DNA of 64,000 nt from Halanaerobium saccharolyticum subsp. saccharolyticum DSM 6643 (GCF_000350165.1 NZ_CAUI01000021.1:1-64000), one strand, 5' to 3'; shown: positions 29,995 through 38,801, counted from the first letter of the stretch. Program-made: numbers and translations. The notes: a model not told the origin generated them from the sequence alone.

Positions 29995-30804
29995 ATGAAA
30001 AATAGTAATAGTTTAGAAATAAAGAATCTAAGCTCTCAAATTAACGGACAACAAATTTTAAATAATTTTAATTTAAAAATAAAAAAAGATAGTATTCATT
30101 CAGTCTTATTTAAAAATAAGCAGAGTAAAAATGAGTTATTAAAATTTTTAACAGCTAAAAAAGATTTTGAGAATGCAGAATTAATTATTGAGGGAGCAAA
30201 TATTAGCAGAGAGCAGCTTCAAAATTTAAATCAAAATAAAATTTACTTAATAGACCAATATTCGGCAGTTAATCCTGAAAAAGATCCACTAGGAGTTTTT
30301 CAATTCAATAAAAAAGGAAATACTGAAAAAAAATCTACAGTTTTTCCTGAAATGACGGTTGCTGAAAACATATTTTTTGGCAGAGAACCACTTAAATCTT
30401 TTTTGTTTTTTAAATCTATTGATAATCAGAAAATGGTTGAGCTAACAGAAGAACTAATTAGTCTGCTGACTATAGATTTATCACCAGACCAAAAAATGGT
30501 TGAATTGAGCCCATTAGAAAAACAGCTGGTAGCAGTGTTAAAAGCTCTTTCTTGTCGGGTAGAAATTTTAATAATTGATCAGGCAGTTGTTAATTTAGCT
30601 TCAGATAAAAAGAAAATATTTTTTAATTTTTTAAAAAAGTTAAAGGCAAAAGGAATCACTATAGTTAATTTTACTTCAGAAATCAAAGAAGTATTTATAA
30701 GTTCTGACTATGTTAGTGTATTAAAAGATGGTCAGAGTAAAGGGGAATACAAAGTATCTCAATTAGAATATAATGAGTTAGCCTTATTATTAATGGGGGA
30801 ATGA
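29995..30804 (+). CDS. degenerate ABC-type ATPase-like protein (predicted inactive)
   Basis: The fold and landmarks follow the N-terminal half of sugar-importer ATPases of the RbsA/MglA type: a late FPEMTVAENIFFGREP segment (117-132), a signature-like LSPLEKQLVAVLKAL (171-185) and a Walker B-like ILIIDQ (191-196). However, the Walker A position (38-47, LFKNKQSKNE) has lost the Gly-Lys-Ser core, and the catalytic Glu after Walker B is Gln, so ATP hydrolysis is unlikely. The frame is open over 269 aa with AGAAGGTGAAA before the ATG. No permease gene lies nearby. It may be a regulatory or scaffolding pseudo-ATPase. Confidence 0.7.
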   Translation: MKNSNSLEIKNLSSQINGQQILNNFNLKIKKDSIHSVLFKNKQSKNELLKFLTAKKDFENAELIIEGANISREQLQNLNQNKIYLIDQYSAVNPEKDPLGVFQFNKKGNTEKKSTVFPEMTVAENIFFGREPLKSFLFFKSIDNQKMVELTEELISLLTIDLSPDQKMVELSPLEKQLVAVLKALSCRVEILIIDQAVVNLASDKKKIFFNFLKKLKAKGITIVNFTSEIKEVFISSDYVSVLKDGQSKGEYKVSQLEYNELALLLMGE

Positions 30805-30856
30805 TAATTCAAACATATTTAATTTTAAGCCAAAAAGAGATTAATTAAAACTAAAA

Positions 30857-30872
30857 TGTTTCATGTGAAAAC
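30857..30872. promoter_or_regulatory. degenerate parS-like site
   Basis: Read on the minus strand, the site is GTTTTCACATGAAACA and matches the local parS in 14 of 16 bases, including the TTTCACATGAAA core. It is intergenic, between the pseudo-ATPase gene and the universal stress protein gene. Confidence 0.6.
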
Positions 30873-30970
30873 TTAAAATTACCGAATTTAATAATGTTAT
30901 TGATTCGACTAAAAGAAAAAAGGATTTTTTTGAGATATAGAGAACTATAATATTACAGGAGGTCGATATT

Positions 30971-31432
30971 ATGAAAAAAATTCTGGTAGCTGTTGATGGC
31001 TCGCAAAGTGCACAAAAAGCTGCTAAAAAAGCAGCCGAACTTGCTGAAAGTTTAGAAGCTGAAGTAACCTTGATTCATGTTTATACTGAAACTGCTCAGG
31101 TCCCAGTCAACCAGTTTAATGAAGTGGCCTCTTATCTATCTGCTGAGACTTTAGAAAATGTAATGCAGCAGCAGGAAGATACAATTAAAGCCAAAAGACA
31201 AGAAATACTTGATCAAGATGCAGAATTTTTCAAAAGAAAAGGAATAGAACCTGAAAAAATACTGGTTCATGGTGATCCTGCAGATGAAGTTTGTGATTAT
31301 GCAGAAGAAAATGATTTTGACTTGATTATTGTTGCAGATAAAGGCCATGGAAAAGTTGAAAGGTTCCTGCTTGGCAGTATTAGTGACAAGATTGTTAGAC
31401 ACTCCAAAAAAACAGTTATGGTTGTAAAATAA
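30971..31432 (+). CDS. universal stress protein (UspA family)
   Basis: This is a single UspA domain of 153 aa. The N-terminal strand KKILVAVDGSQSAQKAAKKA and the C-terminal ATP-binding loop KGHGKVERFLLGSISDKIVRH are intact. A coiled-coil-like charged helix lies in the middle (about 60-85). These proteins bind ATP and respond to stress or starvation. AGGAGG precedes the ATG; a strong terminator follows. Confidence 0.92.
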   Translation: MKKILVAVDGSQSAQKAAKKAAELAESLEAEVTLIHVYTETAQVPVNQFNEVASYLSAETLENVMQQQEDTIKAKRQEILDQDAEFFKRKGIEPEKILVHGDPADEVCDYAEENDFDLIIVADKGHGKVERFLLGSISDKIVRHSKKTVMVVK

Positions 31433-31485
31433 TTTTTTGATAGACTCATTAAACTATTTTATTAAATCTTTTTTAAAATTATATT

Positions 31486-31548
31486 ATACTTCCAAGTAGA
31501 CGGTCTAATTGATTTAAATTGACTGTTTGCTTGGAAGTATTTTTTTTT
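31486..31548 (+). terminator. strong terminator after the universal stress protein gene
   Basis: ATACTTCCAAGTAGACGGTC pairs with GACTGTTTGCTTGGAAGTAT in about 20 pairs with wobbles, followed by eight T on the plus strand. Confidence 0.88.
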
Positions 31549-31600
31549 GTATTATTTTAATAATTATAAAATTCAAGATGACAAAATGGGAGGAATTTAA

Positions 31601-32593
31601 ATGAAAAAGGTATGTTGGGGTATTATTGGTTGTGGTGACGTAACAGAAAAGAAAAGTGGACCAGCCTTTAATAAAATAGACAAATCATCATTAGTAGCAG
31701 TTATGAGGCGTACAGGAAGATTGGCAAAAGATTATGCTGATCGTCATAAAGTAGCACGTTGGTATGATCAGGCAGAAGATCTAATAAAAGATTCCGAGGT
31801 TAATGCTGTTTATATAGCAACACCACCATCTACTCATAAAAAGTATACAGTTATGGCAGCTGAGGCGGGACTGCCTGTTTATGTCGAAAAGCCTATGGCC
31901 CGAAATCACAAAGAAGCTCAAGAAATGATCAAGATCTGTAACGATAATGAAGTCCAACTGCATGTGGCTTATTATAGGAGAGCAATGCCTAGATTCTTGA
32001 AAATTAAAGAGCTGCTAGAAACTGGGGCAATTGGTGAGGTTAGAGCAGTAAATATCAAGTTAGCTCAGCCGCTGCAGGAAAACGAAAAAAAAGAAGAGAA
32101 TCTTCCCTGGAGAGTCATACCTGAAATTGCAGGTGGAGGCAAATTTCTAGATCTGGCAGCACACACACTTGATTTATTTGATTACTATTTTGGGCCAATC
32201 GAGTCAGCAGCTGGTTTTGCTATCAATCAGGGAGGATATTATCCTGCTGAAGACAATGTTGTAATGAGTTTTAGATTTGAAAATTATATCCAGGGAACTG
32301 GGAGTTGGACTTTTAATGGCTATCATAATCTTGATCAAAATGAGATTATTGGTAACAAAGGACGAATCCAATTTTCTTCTTTTAGTGAGGAAGCAATAAC
32401 CTTGGAGAATGAAAATGGACTAAAAAAAATAGAATTTTCTTATCCAGAACATGTACAACAGCCTCTTATAGAAAAAGTGGTTCAGAGTTTGCTTGGCATT
32501 GGGGAGTCTCCTTCTACAGGGAAAAGTGCAGCTAGAACAACTAAAATTATGGATAAAATAATTGCAGATTACTATAACAATAAAGCATATTAA
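31601..32593 (+). CDS. Gfo/Idh/MocA family oxidoreductase
   Basis: This is a predicted NAD(P)-dependent sugar or inositol-type dehydrogenase. The Rossmann start is WGIIGCGDVTEKKSGPAFNKI; the EKPMARNHKEAQ motif with the conserved EKP lysine is at about 95-106; and the C-terminal GGGKFLDLAAHTLDLFDYYFG element is present. At 330 aa the family length is normal. The substrate cannot be told. A ribosome-binding site GGGAGGAA precedes the ATG. It has no pathway neighbours and is followed by the TetR operon. Confidence 0.88.
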   Translation: MKKVCWGIIGCGDVTEKKSGPAFNKIDKSSLVAVMRRTGRLAKDYADRHKVARWYDQAEDLIKDSEVNAVYIATPPSTHKKYTVMAAEAGLPVYVEKPMARNHKEAQEMIKICNDNEVQLHVAYYRRAMPRFLKIKELLETGAIGEVRAVNIKLAQPLQENEKKEENLPWRVIPEIAGGGKFLDLAAHTLDLFDYYFGPIESAAGFAINQGGYYPAEDNVVMSFRFENYIQGTGSWTFNGYHNLDQNEIIGNKGRIQFSSFSEEAITLENENGLKKIEFSYPEHVQQPLIEKVVQSLLGIGESPSTGKSAARTTKIMDKIIADYYNNKAY

Positions 32594-32678
32594 AATTACT
32601 TATAACTTTAAATTTATTTTATAAAATTAATTTAAGAAGAAGGAGCAGCAGCTTTTTTCTTAAAGTCTTCAAAAAAAA

Positions 32679-32707
32679 TTGACAAATTAAAATTAAAGGA
32701 ATATAAT
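32679..32707 (+). promoter_or_regulatory. promoter of the TetR/envelope operon
   Basis: TTGACA (32679-32684) and TATAAT (32702-32707) are spaced 17 bp, a consensus promoter. The two operator palindromes start two bases after the -10 box. Confidence 0.85.
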
Positions 32708-32708
32708 A

Positions 32709-32738
32709 TGACTACGAAGTCACATGACTATAAAGTCA
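32709..32738. promoter_or_regulatory. twin palindromic operators for the TetR regulator
   Basis: TGACTACGAAGTCA (32709-32722) and TGACTATAAAGTCA (32725-32738) are two near-identical 14-bp inverted repeats with centres 16 bp apart. They cover the predicted transcription start, so binding would block the promoter at 32679-32707. The regulator gene follows 45 bp downstream, which suggests autorepression. Confidence 0.8.
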
Positions 32739-32783
32739 TATTATTTCTGAAAACTAACATAAAATAAAAAAGAAGGTGAGGCA

Positions 32784-33422
32784 ATGCCTAAACAAACTTT
32801 TTTTAATCTTGAAGCTGAAAAGAAAAGCCGAATTATAGATGCTGCTTTAAAAGAATTTGCCGCTTATCCATATTTAAAAACGAGTATTAACAGAATAATT
32901 GAAAAGGCAGATATTTCTAAGGGAAGTTTTTATCAGTATTTTCAAAATAAAAAGGATCTCTATAAATATATTATTGATCAGGCAACAGCTGAGAAAATGA
33001 AATTTCTTTCTCTGAAATTACAGGATTATCAGAAACTGGAGTTTTTTGAGCTTTTAAGGAAGCTTTTTATTGCCGGCATTCAGTTTAAAAAAGAATACCC
33101 ATTATTTTCTGAAATTGGTAATAAATTGTTGAATGGAAATAATGAAAGACTGAAAGAAGAAATTTATGCTGATAGCCGGCCTAAAAGCAATGAGTTTTTT
33201 TTACAGTTATTAGAAGAAGCTGTTCATAAAGGAGAAGTTGATCCAGAGATTGACATTAAATTTACTGCTCATATTTTAACTGATTTTTCAATCAGTATTG
33301 TCAGTTATTTTTTTGAAAATCACAATCCTGATAATTTGGATGAAATTATGAAGTATGTAGATAAACTGCTTTATATTATGAAAAATGGTATAGCAAAGGG
33401 GGATAAAAATGTCACTAATTAA
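32784..33422 (+). CDS. TetR/AcrR-family transcriptional regulator
   Basis: The N-terminal helix-turn-helix (AALKEFAAYPYLKTSINRIIEKADISKGSFYQYFQNKKDLY, about 20-60) is typical of TetR proteins; the C-terminal half is a helical ligand and dimer domain. At 212 aa the length is usual. It begins a co-directional operon, overlapping the ABC ATPase gene by 14 bp. The likely operator pair is upstream. The inducer is unknown; membrane-active or lipophilic compounds would fit the envelope genes behind it. Confidence 0.9.
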   Translation: MPKQTFFNLEAEKKSRIIDAALKEFAAYPYLKTSINRIIEKADISKGSFYQYFQNKKDLYKYIIDQATAEKMKFLSLKLQDYQKLEFFELLRKLFIAGIQFKKEYPLFSEIGNKLLNGNNERLKEEIYADSRPKSNEFFLQLLEEAVHKGEVDPEIDIKFTAHILTDFSISIVSYFFENHNPDNLDEIMKYVDKLLYIMKNGIAKGDKNVTN

Positions 33423-34098
33423 ACTAATTGGGCTGGAAAAAATTTATCAACAGGGTAAAATAGAAGTGCCTGCTTTGAGAGGTATAGATATGGAGATTAA
33501 ATCGGGAGAATTCACAACTATCTTTGGTCCTTCAGGTTCTGGGAAAACTACACTTTTAAATATGATAGGCTGTCTTGATAAGTCAACGGCTGGAGAAATT
33601 ATTTTTGATGGTCATTCAATCAATGATCTAAAGAATAAAGAATTGGCAGAGATAAGACGCTACAATTTAGGTTTTGTTTTTCAGAGTTATAATTTAATAC
33701 CTGTTTTAACTGCTTTTGAAAACGTTGAATTTGCAATCAGATTAATAGATAAACACAGCAAAAAAGAAAGAAAAGATAAAGTTATGTCACTTTTAGAAGA
33801 AGTAGGACTTGGGGATATGGCTAACCGTCGTCCAAATGAACTTTCTGGCGGTCAAAAACAGAGAGTGGCAATTGCAAGGGCTTTAATTAAAGAACCAAAA
33901 CTTGTTTTAGCAGATGAGCCAACAGCAAATCTTGATTCGGAAACTAGTAAAGAGGTTTTAGAATTAATGAAAGAAATGAATCAAGAATTAAATACAACCT
34001 TTATTTTTTCAACCCATGATCCTCAAGTGATGGATTATGCCCGTCGCTTAATTGAAATTAAGGACGGAAAAATTAGTAAAGATCAGAGGAGGGATTAG
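33409..34098 (+). CDS. ABC transporter ATP-binding protein, LolD/MacB type
   Basis: A complete ABC ATPase of 229 aa has Walker A GPSGSGKTTLLN, Q-loop FVFQSYNLIPVLTAFEN, signature LSGGQKQRVAIARAL and Walker B LVLADEPTANLD. The FQSYNL and ENVE segments are characteristic of the LolD/MacB/FtsE group. It works with the two following permeases, and its stop overlaps the GTG that precedes the first permease. Confidence 0.93.
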   Translation: MSLIKLIGLEKIYQQGKIEVPALRGIDMEIKSGEFTTIFGPSGSGKTTLLNMIGCLDKSTAGEIIFDGHSINDLKNKELAEIRRYNLGFVFQSYNLIPVLTAFENVEFAIRLIDKHSKKERKDKVMSLLEEVGLGDMANRRPNELSGGQKQRVAIARALIKEPKLVLADEPTANLDSETSKEVLELMKEMNQELNTTFIFSTHDPQVMDYARRLIEIKDGKISKDQRRD

Positions 34099-34100
34099 TG

Positions 34101-35336
34101 ATGTTTTTTCTGAAAATGGCATTTAAAAATCTGACTCGTCACAAAAGAAGAACTCTGATCACTGCTCTGATAATTGCTTTTGCTATTTTAATTTATGTGA
34201 TGACAGAAGGCCTAATGTTAGGTATGACCGAGATGTCATTTGATAATATTATTAATTTAGAAAGTGGTCATCTGCAGGTAGCAGATCAGAGTTATTGGGA
34301 AGATAGAAAAGAACTTCCCTTAAAAAATTTAATAATACCTTCAGCAGAACTTGAAAATAAGATAAAAGAAACTGAAGGTTTTGAAGCTATGACAGAGAGG
34401 CTTAATTTTGCTGTTAATTTAAACAACGGAATAGACGAACTCCCGGTGACTGGAGTTGGGATTGATTTAAAAAAAGACAGCACTGTCTTTGAATTGGAAC
34501 AGTATCTAGTAGAAGGAAGAATGCCCAGACAGGCCAGCAGCGAAATTATAATGGGAGCAAAGCTGGCCGAATTAATGGAATTTAAGCTTGGAGATTATGC
34601 CGTAATGCTGATTAGAACAGAAGAAAAAACATTTAATACAATTGATGGAGAGATAGTAGGTTTATTTAACACTCCTCACCCAAGTTTAAACGAAAGCAAT
34701 GTCTTTTTGCCTTTATCTACCGCTCAAAATCGTTTAAATATAGAAAATAAAATTAGTCATTATGTAGTTAGATTAGAGGACCAGGATCAGGCAGTGGCTG
34801 CAGCAGAAAGTCTAAGTGAAAGCTTAGAATCACCTTTTAAAGCTTATTCTTGGAAAGATGCAGCCAGAAGTTTGGTAACTATGATTGAAATGCAGGATAT
34901 TGAAACACAGGTTGTACTGGCGGTAATCCTGACGCTAGCAGCAGTTGGAATTATCAACACAGTTATTCTATCTGCCTTAGAACGGATGGAAGAACTGGGA
35001 ATGATGAAAGCTCTGGGAATGCATGAAAGAGAAATTGTATATACCTTTATGGGAGAAGCGGCTGGTATAGGCTTTATTGGAGGTATAATGGGAATCATTA
35101 TGGGAATAATTGGACTTGCTATTTTCAATATTAATGGAATTGATATGTCTACCATAACGGCTGGGGGAGATATGAATTATGGGTTTCCTTTAACAGGTAC
35201 AATATATGCCGGCTGGGAAATTAATTCTTTTGTCTTTGTTTTTTTCTATGGAGTAGCAATTTCCGTTTTGGCAAGTGTTTTCCCTGCTTTATGGGCTGCA
35301 AGAAAAGACCCCGTAAAAGCAATTTATCATCGCTAA
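34101..35336 (+). CDS. ABC permease, FtsX/LolC-E type (first of pair)
   Basis: This has one N-terminal membrane helix (LITALIIAFAILIYVM), a large extracytoplasmic domain (about 45-270) and three C-terminal helices (VVLAVILTLAAVGIIN, GFIGGIMGIIMGIIGLA, FVFVFFYGVAISVLASVFPA). This is the LolC/LolE/MacB-like layout. The AARKDPVKAIYHR tail is typical. AGAGGAGGG lies 7 nt before ATG 34101, giving 411 aa. It pairs with the next gene. Confidence 0.88.
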   Translation: MFFLKMAFKNLTRHKRRTLITALIIAFAILIYVMTEGLMLGMTEMSFDNIINLESGHLQVADQSYWEDRKELPLKNLIIPSAELENKIKETEGFEAMTERLNFAVNLNNGIDELPVTGVGIDLKKDSTVFELEQYLVEGRMPRQASSEIIMGAKLAELMEFKLGDYAVMLIRTEEKTFNTIDGEIVGLFNTPHPSLNESNVFLPLSTAQNRLNIENKISHYVVRLEDQDQAVAAAESLSESLESPFKAYSWKDAARSLVTMIEMQDIETQVVLAVILTLAAVGIINTVILSALERMEELGMMKALGMHEREIVYTFMGEAAGIGFIGGIMGIIMGIIGLAIFNINGIDMSTITAGGDMNYGFPLTGTIYAGWEINSFVFVFFYGVAISVLASVFPALWAARKDPVKAIYHR

Positions 35337-35348
35337 GGAGGTTAGGAG

Positions 35349-36599
35349 ATGAAGTTTTTAATAAATATTGCTTTCAAAAATATGTTTAGAAACAAATTGA
35401 GGACTGTAGTTTCTATCCTGGCTATTGCCTTTGCAGTGCTGGTAATTGTTTTTACAAGGGGCTTAATTGATGGTATGATTGAGGATACTTATTCACTTTA
35501 TATCCACTATGATACAGGTCATATCAAAATAATTGATCAGGAATATGAACAAAAAGAAAAACTGCTTTCTTTAAATTATACTGTTAATGGTTTAGAAAAT
35601 AAGTCGCTAGCAGAGATGGAATCAGACTTAATTAGTCTAGAAGGAATTGAAATGGTAATTCCCCGGTTGAAATTTGGAGCGGCAGTAAGTACTGAAGAAG
35701 AATTAGTTCAGATGCTGGCCTGGGGAGTTGAGGGAGACAAAGAAATTCAATTTACCAATATCGGTCGTGAATTAACTACAGGTAGAATGGTAGAAGCCGG
35801 CAAAAGAGAAGTTGTGATGGGGACAGATTTGCTGGATAAAATTAATAGAAGTGTCGGCGAAAAAGTGACAATGGTCTATACTACAGCCTTCAGTTCATTT
35901 CAGGGAGCAACTTTTGAGATAGTTGGTAAACTAGAGAGTAATCTGCCTTTATTAAATGAACAGGTTGTTTTTATGCCACTTGATACGGCAAGACAGCTGT
36001 TGTATTTAAATGGAGAAAGTACAGAATTGCTTTTAGTGACTGATGATAGAGATCAGGTTATGAGCTATCTTCCTGCTGTTAGAAATTATTTAGATCAAAA
36101 TGGAGGAGAAAAGTATCTGGCCCAGAGCTGGAAAAATGGAAACAGCTTTATTCAGCTATTAGAAGTCAGTGAGACAATCTATAATTTTATTTATCTTTTC
36201 TTAGTCCTTTTATCCTCAATAGTAGTAATTAATACTCTTGTAATGATAGTTAAAGAAAGAACTCAGGAGATTGGAATGATGAGTGCACTCGGCCTAAAAA
36301 GTAGAGAAATTTTACAACTTTTTATTCTAGAAGGTTTTGCAATGGCAGTTATCGGCAGCTTTTTAGGAGCTCTTGGCGGAGGTGCTCTAAACTATTATTT
36401 ATCTAAAGTAGGTTTTGATTATAGTGCAGCTTTTGAAGATATTGATGTTTTGATGAATCCAATTATTTATCCGACCTATAAATTTGAGCATATGGTATTT
36501 GCTTTTATAATTGGAGTAGTTGTCACAACTTTAACTGCGATTATTCCGGCACGAAGGGCAGCAAAACTTGATCCAACTGAGGCTCTGCGTGAAATCTAA
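35349..36599 (+). CDS. ABC permease, FtsX/LolC-E type (second of pair)
   Basis: At 416 aa it has the same topology as the previous permease and a related sequence: N-terminal helix LRTVVSILAIAFAVLVIVF, periplasmic domain (about 40-275), then three helices and a PARRAAKLDPTEALREI tail. The pair plus the ATPase form a LolCDE-like or MacB-like complex that would pull lipoproteins or lipids out of the inner membrane. It follows the first permease by 12 bp. Confidence 0.88.
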   Translation: MKFLINIAFKNMFRNKLRTVVSILAIAFAVLVIVFTRGLIDGMIEDTYSLYIHYDTGHIKIIDQEYEQKEKLLSLNYTVNGLENKSLAEMESDLISLEGIEMVIPRLKFGAAVSTEEELVQMLAWGVEGDKEIQFTNIGRELTTGRMVEAGKREVVMGTDLLDKINRSVGEKVTMVYTTAFSSFQGATFEIVGKLESNLPLLNEQVVFMPLDTARQLLYLNGESTELLLVTDDRDQVMSYLPAVRNYLDQNGGEKYLAQSWKNGNSFIQLLEVSETIYNFIYLFLVLLSSIVVINTLVMIVKERTQEIGMMSALGLKSREILQLFILEGFAMAVIGSFLGALGGGALNYYLSKVGFDYSAAFEDIDVLMNPIIYPTYKFEHMVFAFIIGVVVTTLTAIIPARRAAKLDPTEALREI

Positions 36600-36679
36600 A
36601 ATCTAAAAGAACAGTTTTTCAATTTTGAGACAGAAAAATAAATTTTAATATAAAGGGTATTCAGAAAGGAGATAGAATT

Positions 36680-37462
36680 ATGTTTAATTATTTTAAAAAT
36701 CAAAAGCATAGAAAATCAAAAGTCTTATTTAATATTTTATTGTTTTTGATTATTTTAGTTATGGTCAACTTTTCTGCAGCGGCAGAGGACTTAACTGCAG
36801 AAGAAATAATTAACCGCCGAGATGAAAATGAATATATAATTACTGCTTATTCAGAGGCGGAAATGATTATTAAAAATAGTGGCAGAACTCAGACAAAAAC
36901 TATGCGCAGTTGGCAGGATGAAGAAAAAGCGCTGGCAGAATTCACAAATCCGCGAGATAGAGGAACCAGATTTTTAAAAAGAGATGATGATCTTTGGATG
37001 TTTTTTCCTCAGGCTGAGGATCTAGTTAAGATCTCAGGCCATATGTTAGAGCAGGGGATGATGGGTAGTGATTTTTCCTATCAGGATATGCTTGAATCTG
37101 ACAAGTTGACAGATCTTTATAACTTTGAAATTATTGCTGAAGAAGAATATAAAGGGAGACCTACCTATAAATTAGAAGGGGTAAAAGTTCCCGGTAAAGA
37201 GGTTAGTTATTACAGAAGAGTAGTCTGGATTGACAAAGAGAGATTTGTTGGTTTAAAAGAAGAGCTTTACGCAGAAAGTGGCAGACTGCTTAAAGAGGCT
37301 TATATTTTAGAGGTAGAAGAAATTGAAGGCCGCTGGTATCCAGTGCATATGGTAATGGAAAATAAACTGCGGCAGAATACAAGTACTGAATTTATAGTAA
37401 ATAAAATCGAATTTAACCCTGAATTGCCCGATAATATCTTTACTCTGGAAAGATTACGCTAA
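36680..37462 (+). CDS. LolA-like outer-membrane lipoprotein-sorting protein
   Basis: A signal peptide (about 1-36, hydrophobic NILLFLIILVMVNFSAAAE) precedes an about 225-aa periplasmic domain. The segments RDRGTRFLKRDDDLWMFFPQAEDLVKIS and GMMGSDFSYQDM are diagnostic of the LolA-like family called outer membrane lipoprotein-sorting protein. AGAAAGGAGAT precedes the ATG. Its place between an ABC transporter and a beta-barrel suggests a chaperone carrying cargo between the two membranes. Confidence 0.85.
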   Translation: MFNYFKNQKHRKSKVLFNILLFLIILVMVNFSAAAEDLTAEEIINRRDENEYIITAYSEAEMIIKNSGRTQTKTMRSWQDEEKALAEFTNPRDRGTRFLKRDDDLWMFFPQAEDLVKISGHMLEQGMMGSDFSYQDMLESDKLTDLYNFEIIAEEEYKGRPTYKLEGVKVPGKEVSYYRRVVWIDKERFVGLKEELYAESGRLLKEAYILEVEEIEGRWYPVHMVMENKLRQNTSTEFIVNKIEFNPELPDNIFTLERLR

Positions 37463-37558
37463 AATTTTAAAAAAAGAAAATGAAAAAGAAAATAAAAAAA
37501 GTAGATAATCTGATTAAAATAATAGTTTCGGCAAAGTTATGGGGAAGTGATTTTAAAA

Positions 37559-38662
37559 ATGAAATTTTCAACTAGGAGCCAGAGCTTTTTATTAATAATA
37601 TTGATCAGCTTGGTTATTTTATTTTCAAAGCCGGTGCTAACTGCTGATATTGGTGGTAAGGCTAGTTTGAACAGTAATTTAACTTATGCTGATTCAGAAC
37701 TGAATAATTCTCTGGCAGCAGAATTGGAGTTAGAATGGTATTTACCGTATGATTTTCCGCTCGACATTCAAAATCGGACTGTTATTAGCCTTGATGAAGA
37801 AGCTGAAGATCAAGTTGAACTCTGGTTTAAAAAGCTCTATTTAAGACAAAAGCTAGGTCCTCTAACTGTAAAATTGGGGAAACAGCCTGTTTCCTGGTCT
37901 TATGGAGCCTTAATTAATCCAGTTGATTACAGTTTGGGTGCAGAAAACTTAGAAGAAGAAAGTAGGGCTAAATATGTAAATGGAATTGAATTATACTATC
38001 CGATTAACTGGGGCAGTGGTTTGACTTTTGTGGCCTCTGACATAGATGGTAAAGAGCACAAATGGGCCTTAAGAGGAAGGACTACTTATAAAGGTTATGA
38101 TTTAAGTGCCAGTTATGTGCAGACTCCTGTGGCAGATAATGCTGATTTTGAACGTTATGGCCTGACAGCCAAAGGTGATCTTGGGCCGCTTGGAGTTTAT
38201 GGCGCTTATGGGCTCTGGCGGGATAGTGAAATTGACTATGATATCTATCAGCTTGGAGCAGATTACAGCTATCATTTTCTTGCCGGCAGCCAGCTTTTTC
38301 TGCAGGGGGAGTATTTAAGATTAGAAGGTGCAGCAGGAGATATTTCAGCTTTTGATTTTTTCAATCTTGGTACAGAAAATGGAGCAGAGCAGCCTGCTGC
38401 AGACTCAGGTTCTAGTTCTTTTGAAAATTTAGATTTTTTCAATACAAATATAAGTTATGAACTTGATGAGTTTTCTTCTATTGGAATTATGACAGTTAGT
38501 TATTTAGATGATGGCAGTACAATTTTCATCCCTAATTATTCTTATCTTTTTGGCAGCAATCTTTTACTTGAGCTGAGGGGCAGCATTGCCGCTGGTAAAG
38601 AAGATGAGGTGCTTGGTGGAGAGGCTAAAGCTGTAGAAATTAATTTAAGCTACACTTTTTAA
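37559..38662 (+). CDS. outer-membrane beta-barrel protein
   Basis: A signal peptide (to about residue 29, LIILISLVILFSKPVLTA) is followed by a strand-rich region with alternating hydrophobic and polar residues. The sequence ends NLSYTF, a C-terminal Phe signal used by the BAM machinery. A GKQPVSWSYGALINPVDYSL segment (about 105-125) resembles porin families with GRQ..W..G...NPVD motifs. From ATG 37559 it has 367 aa; a GTG four codons upstream is also possible. It is the last gene of the TetR operon and its likely outer-membrane endpoint. Confidence 0.8.
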   Translation: MKFSTRSQSFLLIILISLVILFSKPVLTADIGGKASLNSNLTYADSELNNSLAAELELEWYLPYDFPLDIQNRTVISLDEEAEDQVELWFKKLYLRQKLGPLTVKLGKQPVSWSYGALINPVDYSLGAENLEEESRAKYVNGIELYYPINWGSGLTFVASDIDGKEHKWALRGRTTYKGYDLSASYVQTPVADNADFERYGLTAKGDLGPLGVYGAYGLWRDSEIDYDIYQLGADYSYHFLAGSQLFLQGEYLRLEGAAGDISAFDFFNLGTENGAEQPAADSGSSSFENLDFFNTNISYELDEFSSIGIMTVSYLDDGSTIFIPNYSYLFGSNLLLELRGSIAAGKEDEVLGGEAKAVEINLSYTF

Positions 38663-38801
38663 TCTTCAACTAACATTCCTGTCTGTTAATTTTTTTAAAT
38701 TTGTTTTATAATTAAATAAAGAAACAAATTAAAAACCTCCACTTTTGTGTGGAAGTGTGGAAGAAAAAGAACTATTAATCTAAATAAAGAGGTGAATAAT
38801 A

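Noticed and set aside
38736-38760. Hairpin CCTCCAC/GTGTGGA upstream of pspC
   Set aside because: On the minus strand it has a T-rich tail like a terminator, but no minus-strand gene ends there; too weak and without a clear role.
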